Below, one piece after another: positions 32,641 to 41,713 of a stretch of DNA of 64,000 bases. The stretch comes from an uncultured Lachnospiraceae bacterium (GTDB lineage Bacteria; Bacillota; Clostridia; Lachnospirales; Lachnospiraceae), in contig CAJTMW010000001.1 in assembly GCA_910577275.1 (NCBI GenBank), forward strand, positions 62,001 through 126,000. Reading direction: 5' to 3'. The translations under genes and the position numbers were made by a program. The stretch's first letter is position 1, and the number at the start of each line of letters is the position of its first letter. Under the pieces are notes generated by a model. The model made no database searches. It saw nothing but the letters and a program-made list of their open reading frames with translations, and was not told where the DNA came from.

Positions 32641-33918
32641 ATGATACAGATTATTCGTTACATAAAGGGATATCTTGCCATCAGGGTTTTTGGCTTTTCA
32701 CCGGAAAGATTCATGAATCTTTGCAGCCATCACAATATATTTTTATGGGACGTTGAAAACCACGGTGATTACTATGCTATGAAAATCAGCCTGAAAGGGT
32801 TTTACCGGTTAAGGGGCATTACCAGAAAAACAGGTACAAGGGTAGTCATAACAAGACGTTATGGGCTGCCCTTTCTTTCTACGCGGCTCTGGCGGCGGAG
32901 AATCTTTCTGCTTGGCCTTTTGGGGAGCCTTGTCTTCTGGATTTGGATGTCCCGGTTTATCTGGGCGGTGGAGATAGAGGGAAACTACTATGTGACCACA
33001 GATGTGTTTGAGGATTTTCTTTCCCGGAGCGGTATAGAGGTGGGGATGAAAAAGGACGACGTGCAGATTGAAGGTCTGGAAAAGGCAATCCGCACACAGT
33101 TTGATATCGTAACCTGGACTTCCGCACAGATAGACGGCACAAGGCTTCTTATCAGAGTAAAGGAAAATGATTTAATTATGGCGGAGGATAAGGAGACGGA
33201 TGGAATTTCCGGGGAGGGAATGGACCTGGTAGCCGGAAAAGAAGGCGAAATTGTAAGCATTGTCACAAGAAGCGGCGTCCCGAAGGTGACGGCCGGAATG
33301 ACGGTGGCAAGGGGGGATATTCTGGTGGAGGGCGGCGTTCCCATTATGAACGAGGACGGGACGGTGAAACGTTATGATTTTTGTGTGGCGGACGCCGATA
33401 TCATGCTCAGATGCCTTTACAACCTGAAAGAGGAAATAGGGGAAAAGCATGAGGAAAAAAAATATTCGGGGAATGAAAAAAAGTATCCGTTTCTGATGCT
33501 TGGCACAAAAAAAATTAAAATGCCGGATTTCGGGAAAAAATATGAGATGTACGACGTGGTGGAGGAAAAAACGCAGCTAAGGCTGTTTGAAAATTACTAC
33601 CTTCCGGTATATTTTGGAAGGGACATCGTCAGGGAATATGCCCTTGAGGAAAAAGTTTATACAAGGGATGAGGTAAAAGAGCTTTTTGAGGTAAAAATCC
33701 AAAATTTTATAGAAAGTTTACAGGAAAAAGGGGTACAAATTATAGAAAAAAATGTTACAATAAGTAAAGCTTCCGCAGTATGGAAAATGAATGTGGATTT
33801 TCTGGCGGTAGAAAAAACCGGTATGTCCAGGCGGACAACGCTTTCCCAGACGGAAGACGGCTTTGAAACCGGACAGGACGATGGGGAGGAGCTTTCCGAT
33901 TTGCAGATTACGGATTAG
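32641..33918 (+). CDS. yqfD: Sporulation protein YqfD
   Basis: 425 residues. An N-terminal domain (1-85) with GYLAIRVFGFSPERFMNLC is followed by a membrane span near 93-115 (IFLLGLLGSLVFWIWMSRF) and an extracytoplasmic region with a FtsQ/POTRA-like part (VEIEGNYYVTTDVF) and the segment GVPKVTAGMTVARGDILVEG. YqfD is a conserved mother-cell protein of unknown function that clusters with yqfC and phoH, as here. Start ATG 32641 follows GAGGTG by 4 bases; the open frame upstream overlaps yqfC and lacks homology. phoH starts 36 bases after its stop. Confidence 0.92.
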   Translation: MIQIIRYIKGYLAIRVFGFSPERFMNLCSHHNIFLWDVENHGDYYAMKISLKGFYRLRGITRKTGTRVVITRRYGLPFLSTRLWRRRIFLLGLLGSLVFWIWMSRFIWAVEIEGNYYVTTDVFEDFLSRSGIEVGMKKDDVQIEGLEKAIRTQFDIVTWTSAQIDGTRLLIRVKENDLIMAEDKETDGISGEGMDLVAGKEGEIVSIVTRSGVPKVTAGMTVARGDILVEGGVPIMNEDGTVKRYDFCVADADIMLRCLYNLKEEIGEKHEEKKYSGNEKKYPFLMLGTKKIKMPDFGKKYEMYDVVEEKTQLRLFENYYLPVYFGRDIVREYALEEKVYTRDEVKELFEVKIQNFIESLQEKGVQIIEKNVTISKASAVWKMNVDFLAVEKTGMSRRTTLSQTEDGFETGQDDGEELSDLQITD

Positions 33919-33954
33919 CGCAGACAAAAAGCCGGTAATTATCAGGAGAGATAA

Positions 33955-34986
33955 ATGGAAGATATTTCAGAAGTGATAAGGATGCCGGTGCAGGCCATGC
34001 AGGCGGTATTCGGACAGTTCGACGGCCATATCAAAAAGCTGGAGAGACAGCTTAAGGTAACGATTGTGGACAGGAACGGGGAAGTGAGGATAAGCGGCGG
34101 CGCTCCCGGCGTGAGAAAGGCCGGGGCGGTTCTTAATGAGCTTACGGAATTATCGATGAGAGGAAACCAGATAGAGGAACAGAATGTGGATTATGCAATC
34201 GCTATGAGCATGGAAGACAATGAGGACGTATTGCTTGAAATAGATAAGGACTGTATCTGCCATACGGTGTCGGGCAAGCCGGTCAAGCCCAAGACGCTGG
34301 GACAGAAGCAGTATGTGGACGCCATCCGCAACAATATGATTGTGTTTGGCTTAGGGCCGGCGGGAACGGGTAAAACCTACCTCGCCATGGCCATGGCTAT
34401 AACGGCTTTTAAAAATCAGGAGGCGGAAAGAATTATTTTAACCCGTCCGGCTATCGAAGCCGGCGAAAAGCTGGGCTTCCTCCCAGGAGATTTACAAAGC
34501 AAGGTTGACCCTTATCTTCGTCCGCTTTACGACGCGCTCCACCAGATAATGGGGGCGGAAACCTTCCTGAAAAATATGGAAAAGGGACTGATTGAGGTCG
34601 CCCCTTTAGCCTACATGCGCGGACGCACGTTGGACAATGCCTATATTATTCTGGACGAAGCGCAGAATACAACGCCGGCTCAGATGAAAATGTTTCTGAC
34701 CAGAATAGGCTTCGGTTCGAAAGTGATTATTACCGGCGACGCCACCCAGAAGGATTTGATGCCCGGCGCGGCGTCGGGGCTGGATGTGGCTTCGAAGGTT
34801 CTGCGGAACATCGAGGGGATTTCTTTCTGTCATTTAAGCAGCAAGGACGTGGTGCGGCACCCTCTGGTGCAGAAAATCGTTAAGGCCTATGAGGACTACG
34901 AAGAAAAGGAAAAGCGCAGCGAAAAACGCAGGAGCAGAAATGCATATGGGAACGGTTCCCATGGAAATCCACGGCGGAATTCCTGA
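33955..34986 (+). CDS. phoH: PhoH-like ATPase
   Basis: 343 residues. N-terminal KH-like region (about 15-75), then the ATPase domain with Walker A GPAGTGKTYLAMAMA (about 134-148), LTRPAIEAGEKLGFLPGD, Walker B YIILDEAQNTTPAQMKMFLTR and a sensor in ITGDATQKDL. PhoH proteins are RNA-linked ATPases/helicases that cluster with ybeY in ribosome maturation. The C-terminus is basic and Asn/Gly-rich. The GGAGAGATAA ribosome site precedes ATG 33955. It is part of the yqfC-yqfD-phoH-ybeY run common to Firmicutes. Confidence 0.96.
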   Translation: MEDISEVIRMPVQAMQAVFGQFDGHIKKLERQLKVTIVDRNGEVRISGGAPGVRKAGAVLNELTELSMRGNQIEEQNVDYAIAMSMEDNEDVLLEIDKDCICHTVSGKPVKPKTLGQKQYVDAIRNNMIVFGLGPAGTGKTYLAMAMAITAFKNQEAERIILTRPAIEAGEKLGFLPGDLQSKVDPYLRPLYDALHQIMGAETFLKNMEKGLIEVAPLAYMRGRTLDNAYIILDEAQNTTPAQMKMFLTRIGFGSKVIITGDATQKDLMPGAASGLDVASKVLRNIEGISFCHLSSKDVVRHPLVQKIVKAYEDYEEKEKRSEKRRSRNAYGNGSHGNPRRNS

Positions 34987-35048
34987 ACCGGGGCAGAGAA
35001 TATCGGCATGGGGACGGATTTTGCAGCACAAAGGAGGACAGGCGATAG

Positions 35049-35552
35049 ATGGCTTTCTTTATAGAAAACGAAATTGGCGCGGATTTCGGGTTTGATATTC
35101 AAAAGGTGGCGGCGGACGTTATGGAGGAAACTCTCATGGAGGAAAACTGCCCCTATGAAGCGCAGGTAAATCTTCTGATTACGGATAATGAGGGTATCCA
35201 TGAAATCAACAGGCAGCACAGGGGGGTGGACGCTCCCACAGACGTGCTTTCCTTTCCTATGATATGCTTTGAAAAAGAATCGGATTTTGACGCGGTAGAG
35301 ACGGACGAGGCGGATTATTTTGAGCCGGAAAGCGGCGAACTGGTTCTGGGCGATATTATTATTTCCGCCGATAAGGTCAGGGAACAGGCGGATAAATACG
35401 GGCACTCCACAAAAAGAGAATTTGCATTTCTTGTAGCCCACAGTATGCTCCATCTTTGCGGATATGACCACGTGGAGGAGAAAGCGGCAAAAGAAATGGA
35501 ACAAAAGCAGGAGCAGGTGCTTGCAGCCCTTGGAATTACGAGAGAAAACTGA
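35049..35552 (+). CDS. ybeY: Endoribonuclease YbeY
   Basis: 167 residues. The zinc-binding H-x3-H-x5-H motif is HSMLHLCGYDH near residues 127-137. The strand GDIIISADKV and the DVLSFPM element also fit. YbeY processes rRNA 3' ends and takes part in ribosome quality control. ATG 35049 has AGGAGG 11 bases upstream. The next gene starts 10 bases after its stop. Confidence 0.95.
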   Translation: MAFFIENEIGADFGFDIQKVAADVMEETLMEENCPYEAQVNLLITDNEGIHEINRQHRGVDAPTDVLSFPMICFEKESDFDAVETDEADYFEPESGELVLGDIIISADKVREQADKYGHSTKREFAFLVAHSMLHLCGYDHVEEKAAKEMEQKQEQVLAALGITREN

Positions 35553-35562
35553 TGGAGTATTT

Positions 35563-37191
35563 ATGAACGCGATAAGAAGAAAAGCGGCTTCGCCGAAAAA
35601 AGACAATTACACAATCATTACACAGCTTGCATTAATTATTGTCCTTGTTTTCCGAATCCCTCTTGGGTATATAACAGGAGATAAAGGTCTTGCCTATTTC
35701 GGCACGGCAAACGAGATTTTTTTTGTGGCTGCAGGTACGATTTCGTACGGCCTGTCAGAGGCTGTCGCTTTCCACGTCAGATACCGGATGAAAAAGGAGC
35801 AGGCAAAGAGTGCGGAAAAGACTTTGCGCCTTGCGCTTATCTGCGGAGCGGCTGTGGGCGCGCTCTTTAGCGTTTTGTTTATCTTCGGAGGATTTGCAAT
35901 TGCGGAAAAGGTTATGCATATTCCGCTTGCCGGGCTTTCCCTGTGCGTGATGGCGCCGGCGATTGTCTTTTTTATTCTGACAGGCGTTTTCAGGGGATAT
36001 TTTCAGGGAAACGGTTCCAGAATCCCGGCAATCCATTCTCAGATATTATTTACTTTTTTTCTGTTTGCAGGAGGGCTGACCGGAGCGGCGGTTTTGCACA
36101 GCTATGGCAGTAAGGTTTCCGCCTTGCTTAAAAATGCGGATTATGCGGCTTCTTACGGGGCAATGGGAGCCTGCGTCGGTCTTTTGGCGGCTTCCGTCTT
36201 TTGCTTTCTCCACGCGCTGGTATTATATGCCGTTTTTAAGAGAGGCTCTAAAAAGATGGCCGACCGGGAGCTGCAGCGCAACCAGGAATCGGGACTTTAT
36301 ATTTTCAGGATGCTTCTGGGAACCGGGCTTATGTACTGCCTGTATTATCTGACCTTCCATGTTCTGCCGCTTCTTGACCAGTATCTGTATTTTTCATCGG
36401 GAGAAGCTGTGGGAACCCTTACCAGCTCATGGGGAATGTATTATGGTAAGTGTCTGGTGGTTATCGGCCTCATATGCGGAGTCATCAGTTTATTTTGCGT
36501 GTTTCCTAGGCGCGTTTCAGCCATACTGGAGAGAGAGGAAAAGCGATTTGCAAGAGAAAGGCTGGGAATTTTCACTCATCAGTGCGCGGCGGTTGCCATA
36601 CCGGCTGCCGTATTTCTCGCCGTGTTTTCTGAAAATATTCTGAGCCTCCTGTTTAAGGGGAATTCCGGTCAGGCGGTTCCCTGGCTGCAGTTAGGAAGCC
36701 TGATAGTGGTTTTTTATGTGCCGGGAGCTCTGTTTATGGAAATCTTATTAAAAAACAGAAGGCAAAATTACGTGGTATTCGTCGGTGCGGGCGCGTTGCT
36801 TATCCATATCGGTGCGGCCATACTGTTAATCAGGGTTGCAAAGATTGGGATGATGGGAGTGATTACGTCTGTTATTTTATTTCACGTTCTGGTGGCGGGA
36901 GCAGGATTGTTTCTTATAAGCCGGCTTTTCGGATATACGCAGGAGTGGATTAAAAGCTTTGTATTTACCATTGTGATTTCTGCGGTTGCAGGCGTTATTT
37001 CCCTGCTTTTAAATAAACTGCTGTCTTCGATAATAGGGCAGGGATTTTCAATGCTGATTTGCCTTGCGGCGGGGATTGTTATTTATATGCTTCTTTTGGT
37101 GGTGACGCGGGCTTTTCGGGAAGAAGAACTGGAGGAAATGGCCGGAGGGTGGATTTTGATGAAACTTTCGGAGCGTTTGCATTACATGTAA
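35563..37191 (+). CDS. MOP-superfamily lipid/polysaccharide flippase, SpoVB/MurJ-like
   Basis: 542 residues with about 13-14 membrane spans along the whole length. The opening IITQLALIIVLVFRIPLGYITGDKGLAYFGTANEIFF-type segment (cited in part: GDKGLAYFGTANE) and GVFRGYFQGNGSRIPAIHSQI match the Firmicute SpoVB/polysaccharide-biosynthesis branch rather than drug MATE exporters. Such proteins move undecaprenyl-linked precursors across the membrane; spore cortex synthesis is a plausible role. Start ATG 35563 with GGAG 5 bases upstream; the earlier open frame lies inside ybeY. Confidence 0.85.
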   Translation: MNAIRRKAASPKKDNYTIITQLALIIVLVFRIPLGYITGDKGLAYFGTANEIFFVAAGTISYGLSEAVAFHVRYRMKKEQAKSAEKTLRLALICGAAVGALFSVLFIFGGFAIAEKVMHIPLAGLSLCVMAPAIVFFILTGVFRGYFQGNGSRIPAIHSQILFTFFLFAGGLTGAAVLHSYGSKVSALLKNADYAASYGAMGACVGLLAASVFCFLHALVLYAVFKRGSKKMADRELQRNQESGLYIFRMLLGTGLMYCLYYLTFHVLPLLDQYLYFSSGEAVGTLTSSWGMYYGKCLVVIGLICGVISLFCVFPRRVSAILEREEKRFARERLGIFTHQCAAVAIPAAVFLAVFSENILSLLFKGNSGQAVPWLQLGSLIVVFYVPGALFMEILLKNRRQNYVVFVGAGALLIHIGAAILLIRVAKIGMMGVITSVILFHVLVAGAGLFLISRLFGYTQEWIKSFVFTIVISAVAGVISLLLNKLLSSIIGQGFSMLICLAAGIVIYMLLLVVTRAFREEELEEMAGGWILMKLSERLHYM

Positions 37192-37252
37192 AGTATAATT
37201 TAAAACTTTTTGCTGATACTGTTTATAAAGAAATAGTAAAGGTGTGCATGCT

Positions 37253-37900
37253 ATGAAATTTGTAAAACGTATCAGTTTATTTTTTATCTATCCTCTGACT
37301 ATGTTTGCGGCCGGTTTTGCTTCCAATATCGCCATTATGGAGTTTTTTTATCCCGGTGAACAGATTCTTCGGATATCGGAGGAAGAAAATAGCGGGCTTT
37401 TGCCGGAAACAGAGGAAGAACCGGAGGACACAGCGCCGGTGGCAATGATTGAAGAGCCGGTTTTTTCGGCAAATACCCGTTATGTGGTTCAGGATTATAA
37501 CGTATTCAGCGGCGAGACGGTGGAAGCGGAGGAGACGGCGCCTGATAAATTTATGGGGTTAAGCAGGGACAGGCTTGCAGCTGAAATCGGCGAGTATAAT
37601 TCAAATCCTTCTCTGACCGATTTAGAGCAGGGGTTCACTTTTATGGAGCTTGTGTCCTTTTCGCCTGACAGGGTGGTTGTCAGGAAAAGCTATGAGCGCA
37701 TAGATACGGAAAAAGGATTCTTTCTCCTGAATGAGAATCATTATGTGGTTGTTTATGATTACAGCTTATCTCATGTTTATATGAATACGGACATTCTGGT
37801 GGAGAATCTGCCGGAAAAGCTTCAGGAAGAAATTTTAAATATGAAGTTTGTGGAGAATGAAAAAGGATTGTATAATTTCCTTGAATCCTATTCAAGCTAG
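37253..37900 (+). CDS. BofC-like secreted or membrane-anchored protein
   Basis: 215 residues. One N-terminal hydrophobic segment (about 7-30) followed by an acidic linker rich in Glu and Pro, then a domain with VVQDYNVFSGE, FMGLSRDRLAAEI and VVVRKSYERIDTEKGFFLLNE, which resembles the BofC C-terminal domain of spore formers. BofC acts in the intermembrane space of the forespore to restrain protease SpoIVB. The assignment rests on pattern resemblance and is tentative. Start ATG 37253 follows AAAGGTG; upstream GTG 37244 is in frame but too close to that site. Confidence 0.65.
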   Translation: MKFVKRISLFFIYPLTMFAAGFASNIAIMEFFYPGEQILRISEEENSGLLPETEEEPEDTAPVAMIEEPVFSANTRYVVQDYNVFSGETVEAEETAPDKFMGLSRDRLAAEIGEYNSNPSLTDLEQGFTFMELVSFSPDRVVVRKSYERIDTEKGFFLLNENHYVVVYDYSLSHVYMNTDILVENLPEKLQEEILNMKFVENEKGLYNFLESYSS

Positions 37901-37939
37901 GGTTATTACAACATCGTTTTGGCTTAAAGAGAGGAAATC

Positions 37940-39211
37940 ATGAAAAGTAAAATGAAAGTGGCAGTGATTGGTGCGGGCGCTTCCGGCATGGTGGCGGCAA
38001 TTACAGCAGTGAAGTATGGTGCGGAAGTCACTTTGTTTGAAAAAAATGACAGAGTGGGGAAGAAGATTCTTTCCACAGGGAACGGAAAATGCAATCTGGG
38101 GAACCTGGAGTTTTCCGTGGAGCAGTATTATTGTAATGACAGAGAAAAATTAAAAGGGATGTTCCGGGTATTTTCCGTATGGGACACCATCTCTTTTTTT
38201 GAGAGCATGGGTTTGATGGTCAGAAACAGGAGCGGTTATCTGTACCCTTACTCGGAGCAGGCGTCTGCGGTGCTTGACGTTCTGCGCATGGAGCTTGAGA
38301 GAAAAAAAGTCAGGGTGATGCCGGAGACGGAAATTACAGAAGCCCTTTTTCATAAATCAAAAAATTTGTTTGAGGTAAAAACCTCCGCAGGGAATGCCGG
38401 CAGTTTCCAGAAGGTGATTTTAGCATGCGGGAGCCCGGCCTCTCTGAAAAGGGGCGAAGGACTGACAGGCTATGAGCTGGCGAAAGGATTCGGGCACAGA
38501 GTAGGCGCGCTGCTTCCGGGGCTTACTTCGCTGCGAAGCAGCGACGGATTCGAGAAAGCATTGTCGGGCGTCAGATGCAAAGCAAAAATAACGCTGGTTG
38601 TCGAGGGAGAGGCGAAGGCTGCGGAGGAAGGGGAAGTACAGTTTACCGATTACGGGATTTCAGGCATTCCGGTTTTTCAGGTAAGCCACATCGCCGCTTA
38701 TGCCCTGAAGGATAAGAAGAACGTGGAGGTGCTTGTGGATTTTTTCCCTGACCAGAAGGAAGCTGCGTTTGCCTATATGAGCCGTCTGCGCTTTGGCACA
38801 CATAAGGAAATGCCTCTGGAAAATTATATGACAGGCACATTGAATAAAAAAATCAACATGGTTCTCATAAAGCAGGCCGGCCTGAAACTGCAGATGAAAG
38901 CGGCGGAGGCGGGGTGGGATAAGATATGGAGCCTGATGCAAAACAGCAGAGCGTTCGTCATACATATAAAGAGCGTGAATCCTCTTGAAAACGCACAGGT
39001 CTGCGCGGGAGGGGTTTCCTTTGATGAGATAACCCTTCAAATGGAATCCAGACTGACTAAGGGGCTTTATTTTGCAGGCGAGATGGTTGATGTGGACGGG
39101 AAATGCGGCGGTTACAATCTTCAATGGGCGTGGAGCAGCGGTTACATTGCAGGGAGAAATGCGGCCGGCAGTTCCACACTGGAGATTGCGGAAGGAAGGG
39201 AATATGCTTAG
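37940..39211 (+). CDS. HI0933/BaiN-family flavoprotein
   Basis: 423 residues. FAD-binding Rossmann motif VAVIGAGASGMVAAITA at the N-terminus, followed by the family hallmark VGKKILSTGNGKCNLGN. The C-terminal GEMVDVDGKCGGYNLQWAWSSG re-binds FAD. The family (YhiN, HI0933) includes BaiN, proposed in bile-acid dehydroxylation in gut clostridia, but many members have no known substrate. Nothing here points to bile acids. ATG 37940 follows GAGGAAATC. The stop overlaps the next flavoprotein gene by 8 bases. Confidence 0.88.
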   Translation: MKSKMKVAVIGAGASGMVAAITAVKYGAEVTLFEKNDRVGKKILSTGNGKCNLGNLEFSVEQYYCNDREKLKGMFRVFSVWDTISFFESMGLMVRNRSGYLYPYSEQASAVLDVLRMELERKKVRVMPETEITEALFHKSKNLFEVKTSAGNAGSFQKVILACGSPASLKRGEGLTGYELAKGFGHRVGALLPGLTSLRSSDGFEKALSGVRCKAKITLVVEGEAKAAEEGEVQFTDYGISGIPVFQVSHIAAYALKDKKNVEVLVDFFPDQKEAAFAYMSRLRFGTHKEMPLENYMTGTLNKKINMVLIKQAGLKLQMKAAEAGWDKIWSLMQNSRAFVIHIKSVNPLENAQVCAGGVSFDEITLQMESRLTKGLYFAGEMVDVDGKCGGYNLQWAWSSGYIAGRNAAGSSTLEIAEGREYA

Positions 39212-41057
39212 AATTAACCAGCTCAGGCTTCCGGTGGGACACACCCAAAAGGAACTGGAGGATGCCGTCAGGAAGCTTCTCAAATGTGAGGAAGCACCGG
39301 AGATAACAATAGTCAGACGTTCCATTGACGCCAGGAAAAAACCAAAGTTATATTTTAATTATATTTTGGATATTAAGGTTAAGAATCAGCCGAAAGTTTA
39401 CAGGAGATGCGATAAAAGGCAGGTTCTTGTGTGGGAGGAAAAGAAGTATCGCTTTCCGGTAAGAAATTATCGGGGAGAGATAAGGCCGGTGATTATCGGA
39501 ACGGGACCGGCGGGACTTTTCTGCGGCTATATGCTGGCGTCCGCCGGTTTTCGTCCCATATTGCTTGAAAGAGGAGAGACGGTAGAGAAAAGAACAAAAG
39601 CGGTACATACTTTCTGGGAGAGCGGGAAGCTGGATACGGAGTCCAACGTACAGTTTGGCGAAGGGGGCGCCGGCACTTTTTCCGACGGTAAATTAAACAC
39701 ACTGGTAAAGGATAAATACGGCAGAAATAAAGAGGTGCTCTCGCTCTTTGTAAAGATGGGGGCTCCGCCGGAAATCCTTTATGACCATAAGCCCCATATC
39801 GGAACTGATGTTTTAAGCAGGGTGGTTGCGAACCTGCGGAATGCAATTCTTGCAATGGGCGGGGAGGTCAGATTCCGGGCAAAGGTAACGGATATTGTCT
39901 GTGAGAAAATTGATAAAAACAGGAAAATAACAGGTGTTGTTATTAACGGGAAAGAACATTTAAAGACCTCCTGTGTGGTTTTAGCGCCGGGGCACAGCGC
40001 GAGAGATACCATCGCCATGCTGTATGGGAAAGGCATTGCAATGGAGGCTAAGCCCTTTGCGGTGGGGATGCGGGTGGAGCACCCGCAGGAGCTCATCAAC
40101 CTTTCACAGTATGGCGTCAGGCAGGAAAAGACGCTGGGAAATGCAGTATACAAGGTGACGGCAAATGTCAGCCCTTCGGAAAGTCCCTGCAAAGAGGGCG
40201 TGAATATGGAGAACCCGGATAATTCTGATTTTGACAGCAGGGAAAGCCGTGGAAGGGGCGTGTATTCGTTCTGCATGTGTCCCGGAGGGTATGTGGTGAA
40301 CGCTTCCTCGGAACCGGGCAGGCTTGCGGTAAACGGTATGAGCTACAGCGGCCGGGACGGCAAAAACGCCAACAGCGCCATCATAGTATCCGTTACGCCA
40401 GAGGATTACGGGGATAACCATCCTTTGGCAGGCATTGAGTTTCAGCGCCAACTGGAGGGAAGGGCGTTTGCGGTCGGAGGCGGGAAAATTCCCGTGGAGA
40501 GATACGGGGATTACAGAGCGGCGCTCTGGGGAGAGGTTTGCGACAGGATGGAGGGACGTCCCTCTGCGGGAGAGGAAGATGAGGGAAATCCATCACCGGC
40601 ATTGGGGAATCCCGCGCAGCCGGAGGCTTTACTGATACCGGAGGGTTTTGCGCTGACGGAGGCTTCGCTGATACCGGAAGATTTTAAGCCCTGTATCAAA
40701 GGGAGCTGGACATTCGGACCGGTGCACGAGATACTTCCCGATTTTCTCGGAAAGGCATTTGTCCGGGGGATGGAGCAGTTTGGCAGGGTGATAAAGGGCT
40801 TTAACGATAAAAATGCGCTGGTTGAGGGGATTGAAAGCAGAACTTCGTCGCCGGTTCGGATTCTGCGGGACGAGGGGCTGCAGTCTTCCATAAAAGGACT
40901 CTATCCCTGCGGGGAAGGCGCGGGATATGCGGGAGGAATAACGTCGGCGGCGATGGACGGCATACGGGTGGCGGAAGAAGTGGCGCTTGCGCTTGCCGGC
41001 AAAGCGGCAGAGGCCGGTGGGAAAGTAAGTACGGATACAGAAGGCGGGAGGGGATAA
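39204..41057 (+). CDS. NAD(FAD)-utilising dehydrogenase of the COG2509 type
   Basis: 617 residues. A 95-residue N-terminal domain (LRLPVGHTQKELEDAVRK) precedes the FAD motif VIIGTGPAGLFCGYMLASAG. QFGEGGAGTFSDGKLNT and the C-terminal PCGEGAGYAGGITSAAMDGI are signatures of this uncharacterised oxidoreductase family. Two insertions of low complexity are seen: about residues 325-345 (Ser/Asp-rich) and about 452-492, where a 36-base period repeats EALLIPEGF and EASLIPEDF. Start ATG 39204 with AAGGAAGGG; it overlaps the preceding flavoprotein by 8 bases, so the two are coupled. Substrate unknown. Confidence 0.86.
   Translation: MLRINQLRLPVGHTQKELEDAVRKLLKCEEAPEITIVRRSIDARKKPKLYFNYILDIKVKNQPKVYRRCDKRQVLVWEEKKYRFPVRNYRGEIRPVIIGTGPAGLFCGYMLASAGFRPILLERGETVEKRTKAVHTFWESGKLDTESNVQFGEGGAGTFSDGKLNTLVKDKYGRNKEVLSLFVKMGAPPEILYDHKPHIGTDVLSRVVANLRNAILAMGGEVRFRAKVTDIVCEKIDKNRKITGVVINGKEHLKTSCVVLAPGHSARDTIAMLYGKGIAMEAKPFAVGMRVEHPQELINLSQYGVRQEKTLGNAVYKVTANVSPSESPCKEGVNMENPDNSDFDSRESRGRGVYSFCMCPGGYVVNASSEPGRLAVNGMSYSGRDGKNANSAIIVSVTPEDYGDNHPLAGIEFQRQLEGRAFAVGGGKIPVERYGDYRAALWGEVCDRMEGRPSAGEEDEGNPSPALGNPAQPEALLIPEGFALTEASLIPEDFKPCIKGSWTFGPVHEILPDFLGKAFVRGMEQFGRVIKGFNDKNALVEGIESRTSSPVRILRDEGLQSSIKGLYPCGEGAGYAGGITSAAMDGIRVAEEVALALAGKAAEAGGKVSTDTEGGRG
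40621..40685 (+). repeat. Imperfect tandem repeat inside the flavoprotein gene
   Basis: Units 40621-40649 and 40657-40685 match at 25 of 29 bases with a 36-base period. In frame; encodes EALLIPEGFALT then EASLIPEDFKPC. Confidence 0.75.
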
Positions 41058-41061
41058 AAGT

Positions 41062-41646
41062 ATGGAGAAAGCGTATACCACGAAACAGGAACTGCGGAAC
41101 AGATATCTTTCTTACAGGAACGGTCTTCCGGCTGCTAAACGGAAGGAGAAAAGCGAAGAAATCAGGGAACGCCTGAAACAGGAGCCGGCATTTCAGGAAG
41201 CCGAGGCAGTCCTTGTGTACATGAATTACCGCAGCGAGGTGGAGACCTCGGCTCTGGTGGAGGAACTTCTTCATTCAGGCGAAAAAAGAATATTTGCGCC
41301 CAAAGTGGAGGGGATGAATATCCGGTTTTATGAGATAACCTCCATGGAGGATTTAAAGGAAGGATATCAGGGCATCAGAGAGCCGGAAGCTGACGGGCAA
41401 AGGCTCTTTACGCAGGAGATGTCACAGGCGCTGAAAGCGCTGATTCTTGTGCCGGGGGCAGTATTTGACCGGCAAAGAGGCCGTATGGGCTATGGAAAAG
41501 GCTTTTATGACCGCTATCTTGCCGCGTTTCCGGCTCTGAAAAGCGCAGCCCTTGCCTTTGAATGCCAGATTGCCAAAAAGGTGCCGGAGGAGGCTCACGA
41601 TAAGAAAACGGATATGATTATTACGGAAGCAGGCGTTATTAAATAA
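41062..41646 (+). CDS. 5-formyltetrahydrofolate cyclo-ligase
   Basis: 194 residues. Converts 5-formyl-THF to 5,10-methenyl-THF with ATP. The signature is RMGYGKGFYDRYLA near residues 142-155. The N-terminal basic helix KQELRNRYLSYRNGL binds the nucleotide. It returns the storage folate to the pool served by fhs and folD. It starts 4 bases after the flavoprotein stop, so it belongs to the same run. Confidence 0.95.
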   Translation: MEKAYTTKQELRNRYLSYRNGLPAAKRKEKSEEIRERLKQEPAFQEAEAVLVYMNYRSEVETSALVEELLHSGEKRIFAPKVEGMNIRFYEITSMEDLKEGYQGIREPEADGQRLFTQEMSQALKALILVPGAVFDRQRGRMGYGKGFYDRYLAAFPALKSAALAFECQIAKKVPEEAHDKKTDMIITEAGVIK

Positions 41647-41713
41647 GACAAAAAGCGTTGGTATGGCAGGCCCTGGCAGCGCTGTCTGACAATGCAAAAA
41701 CGGGAGAAAAGGA

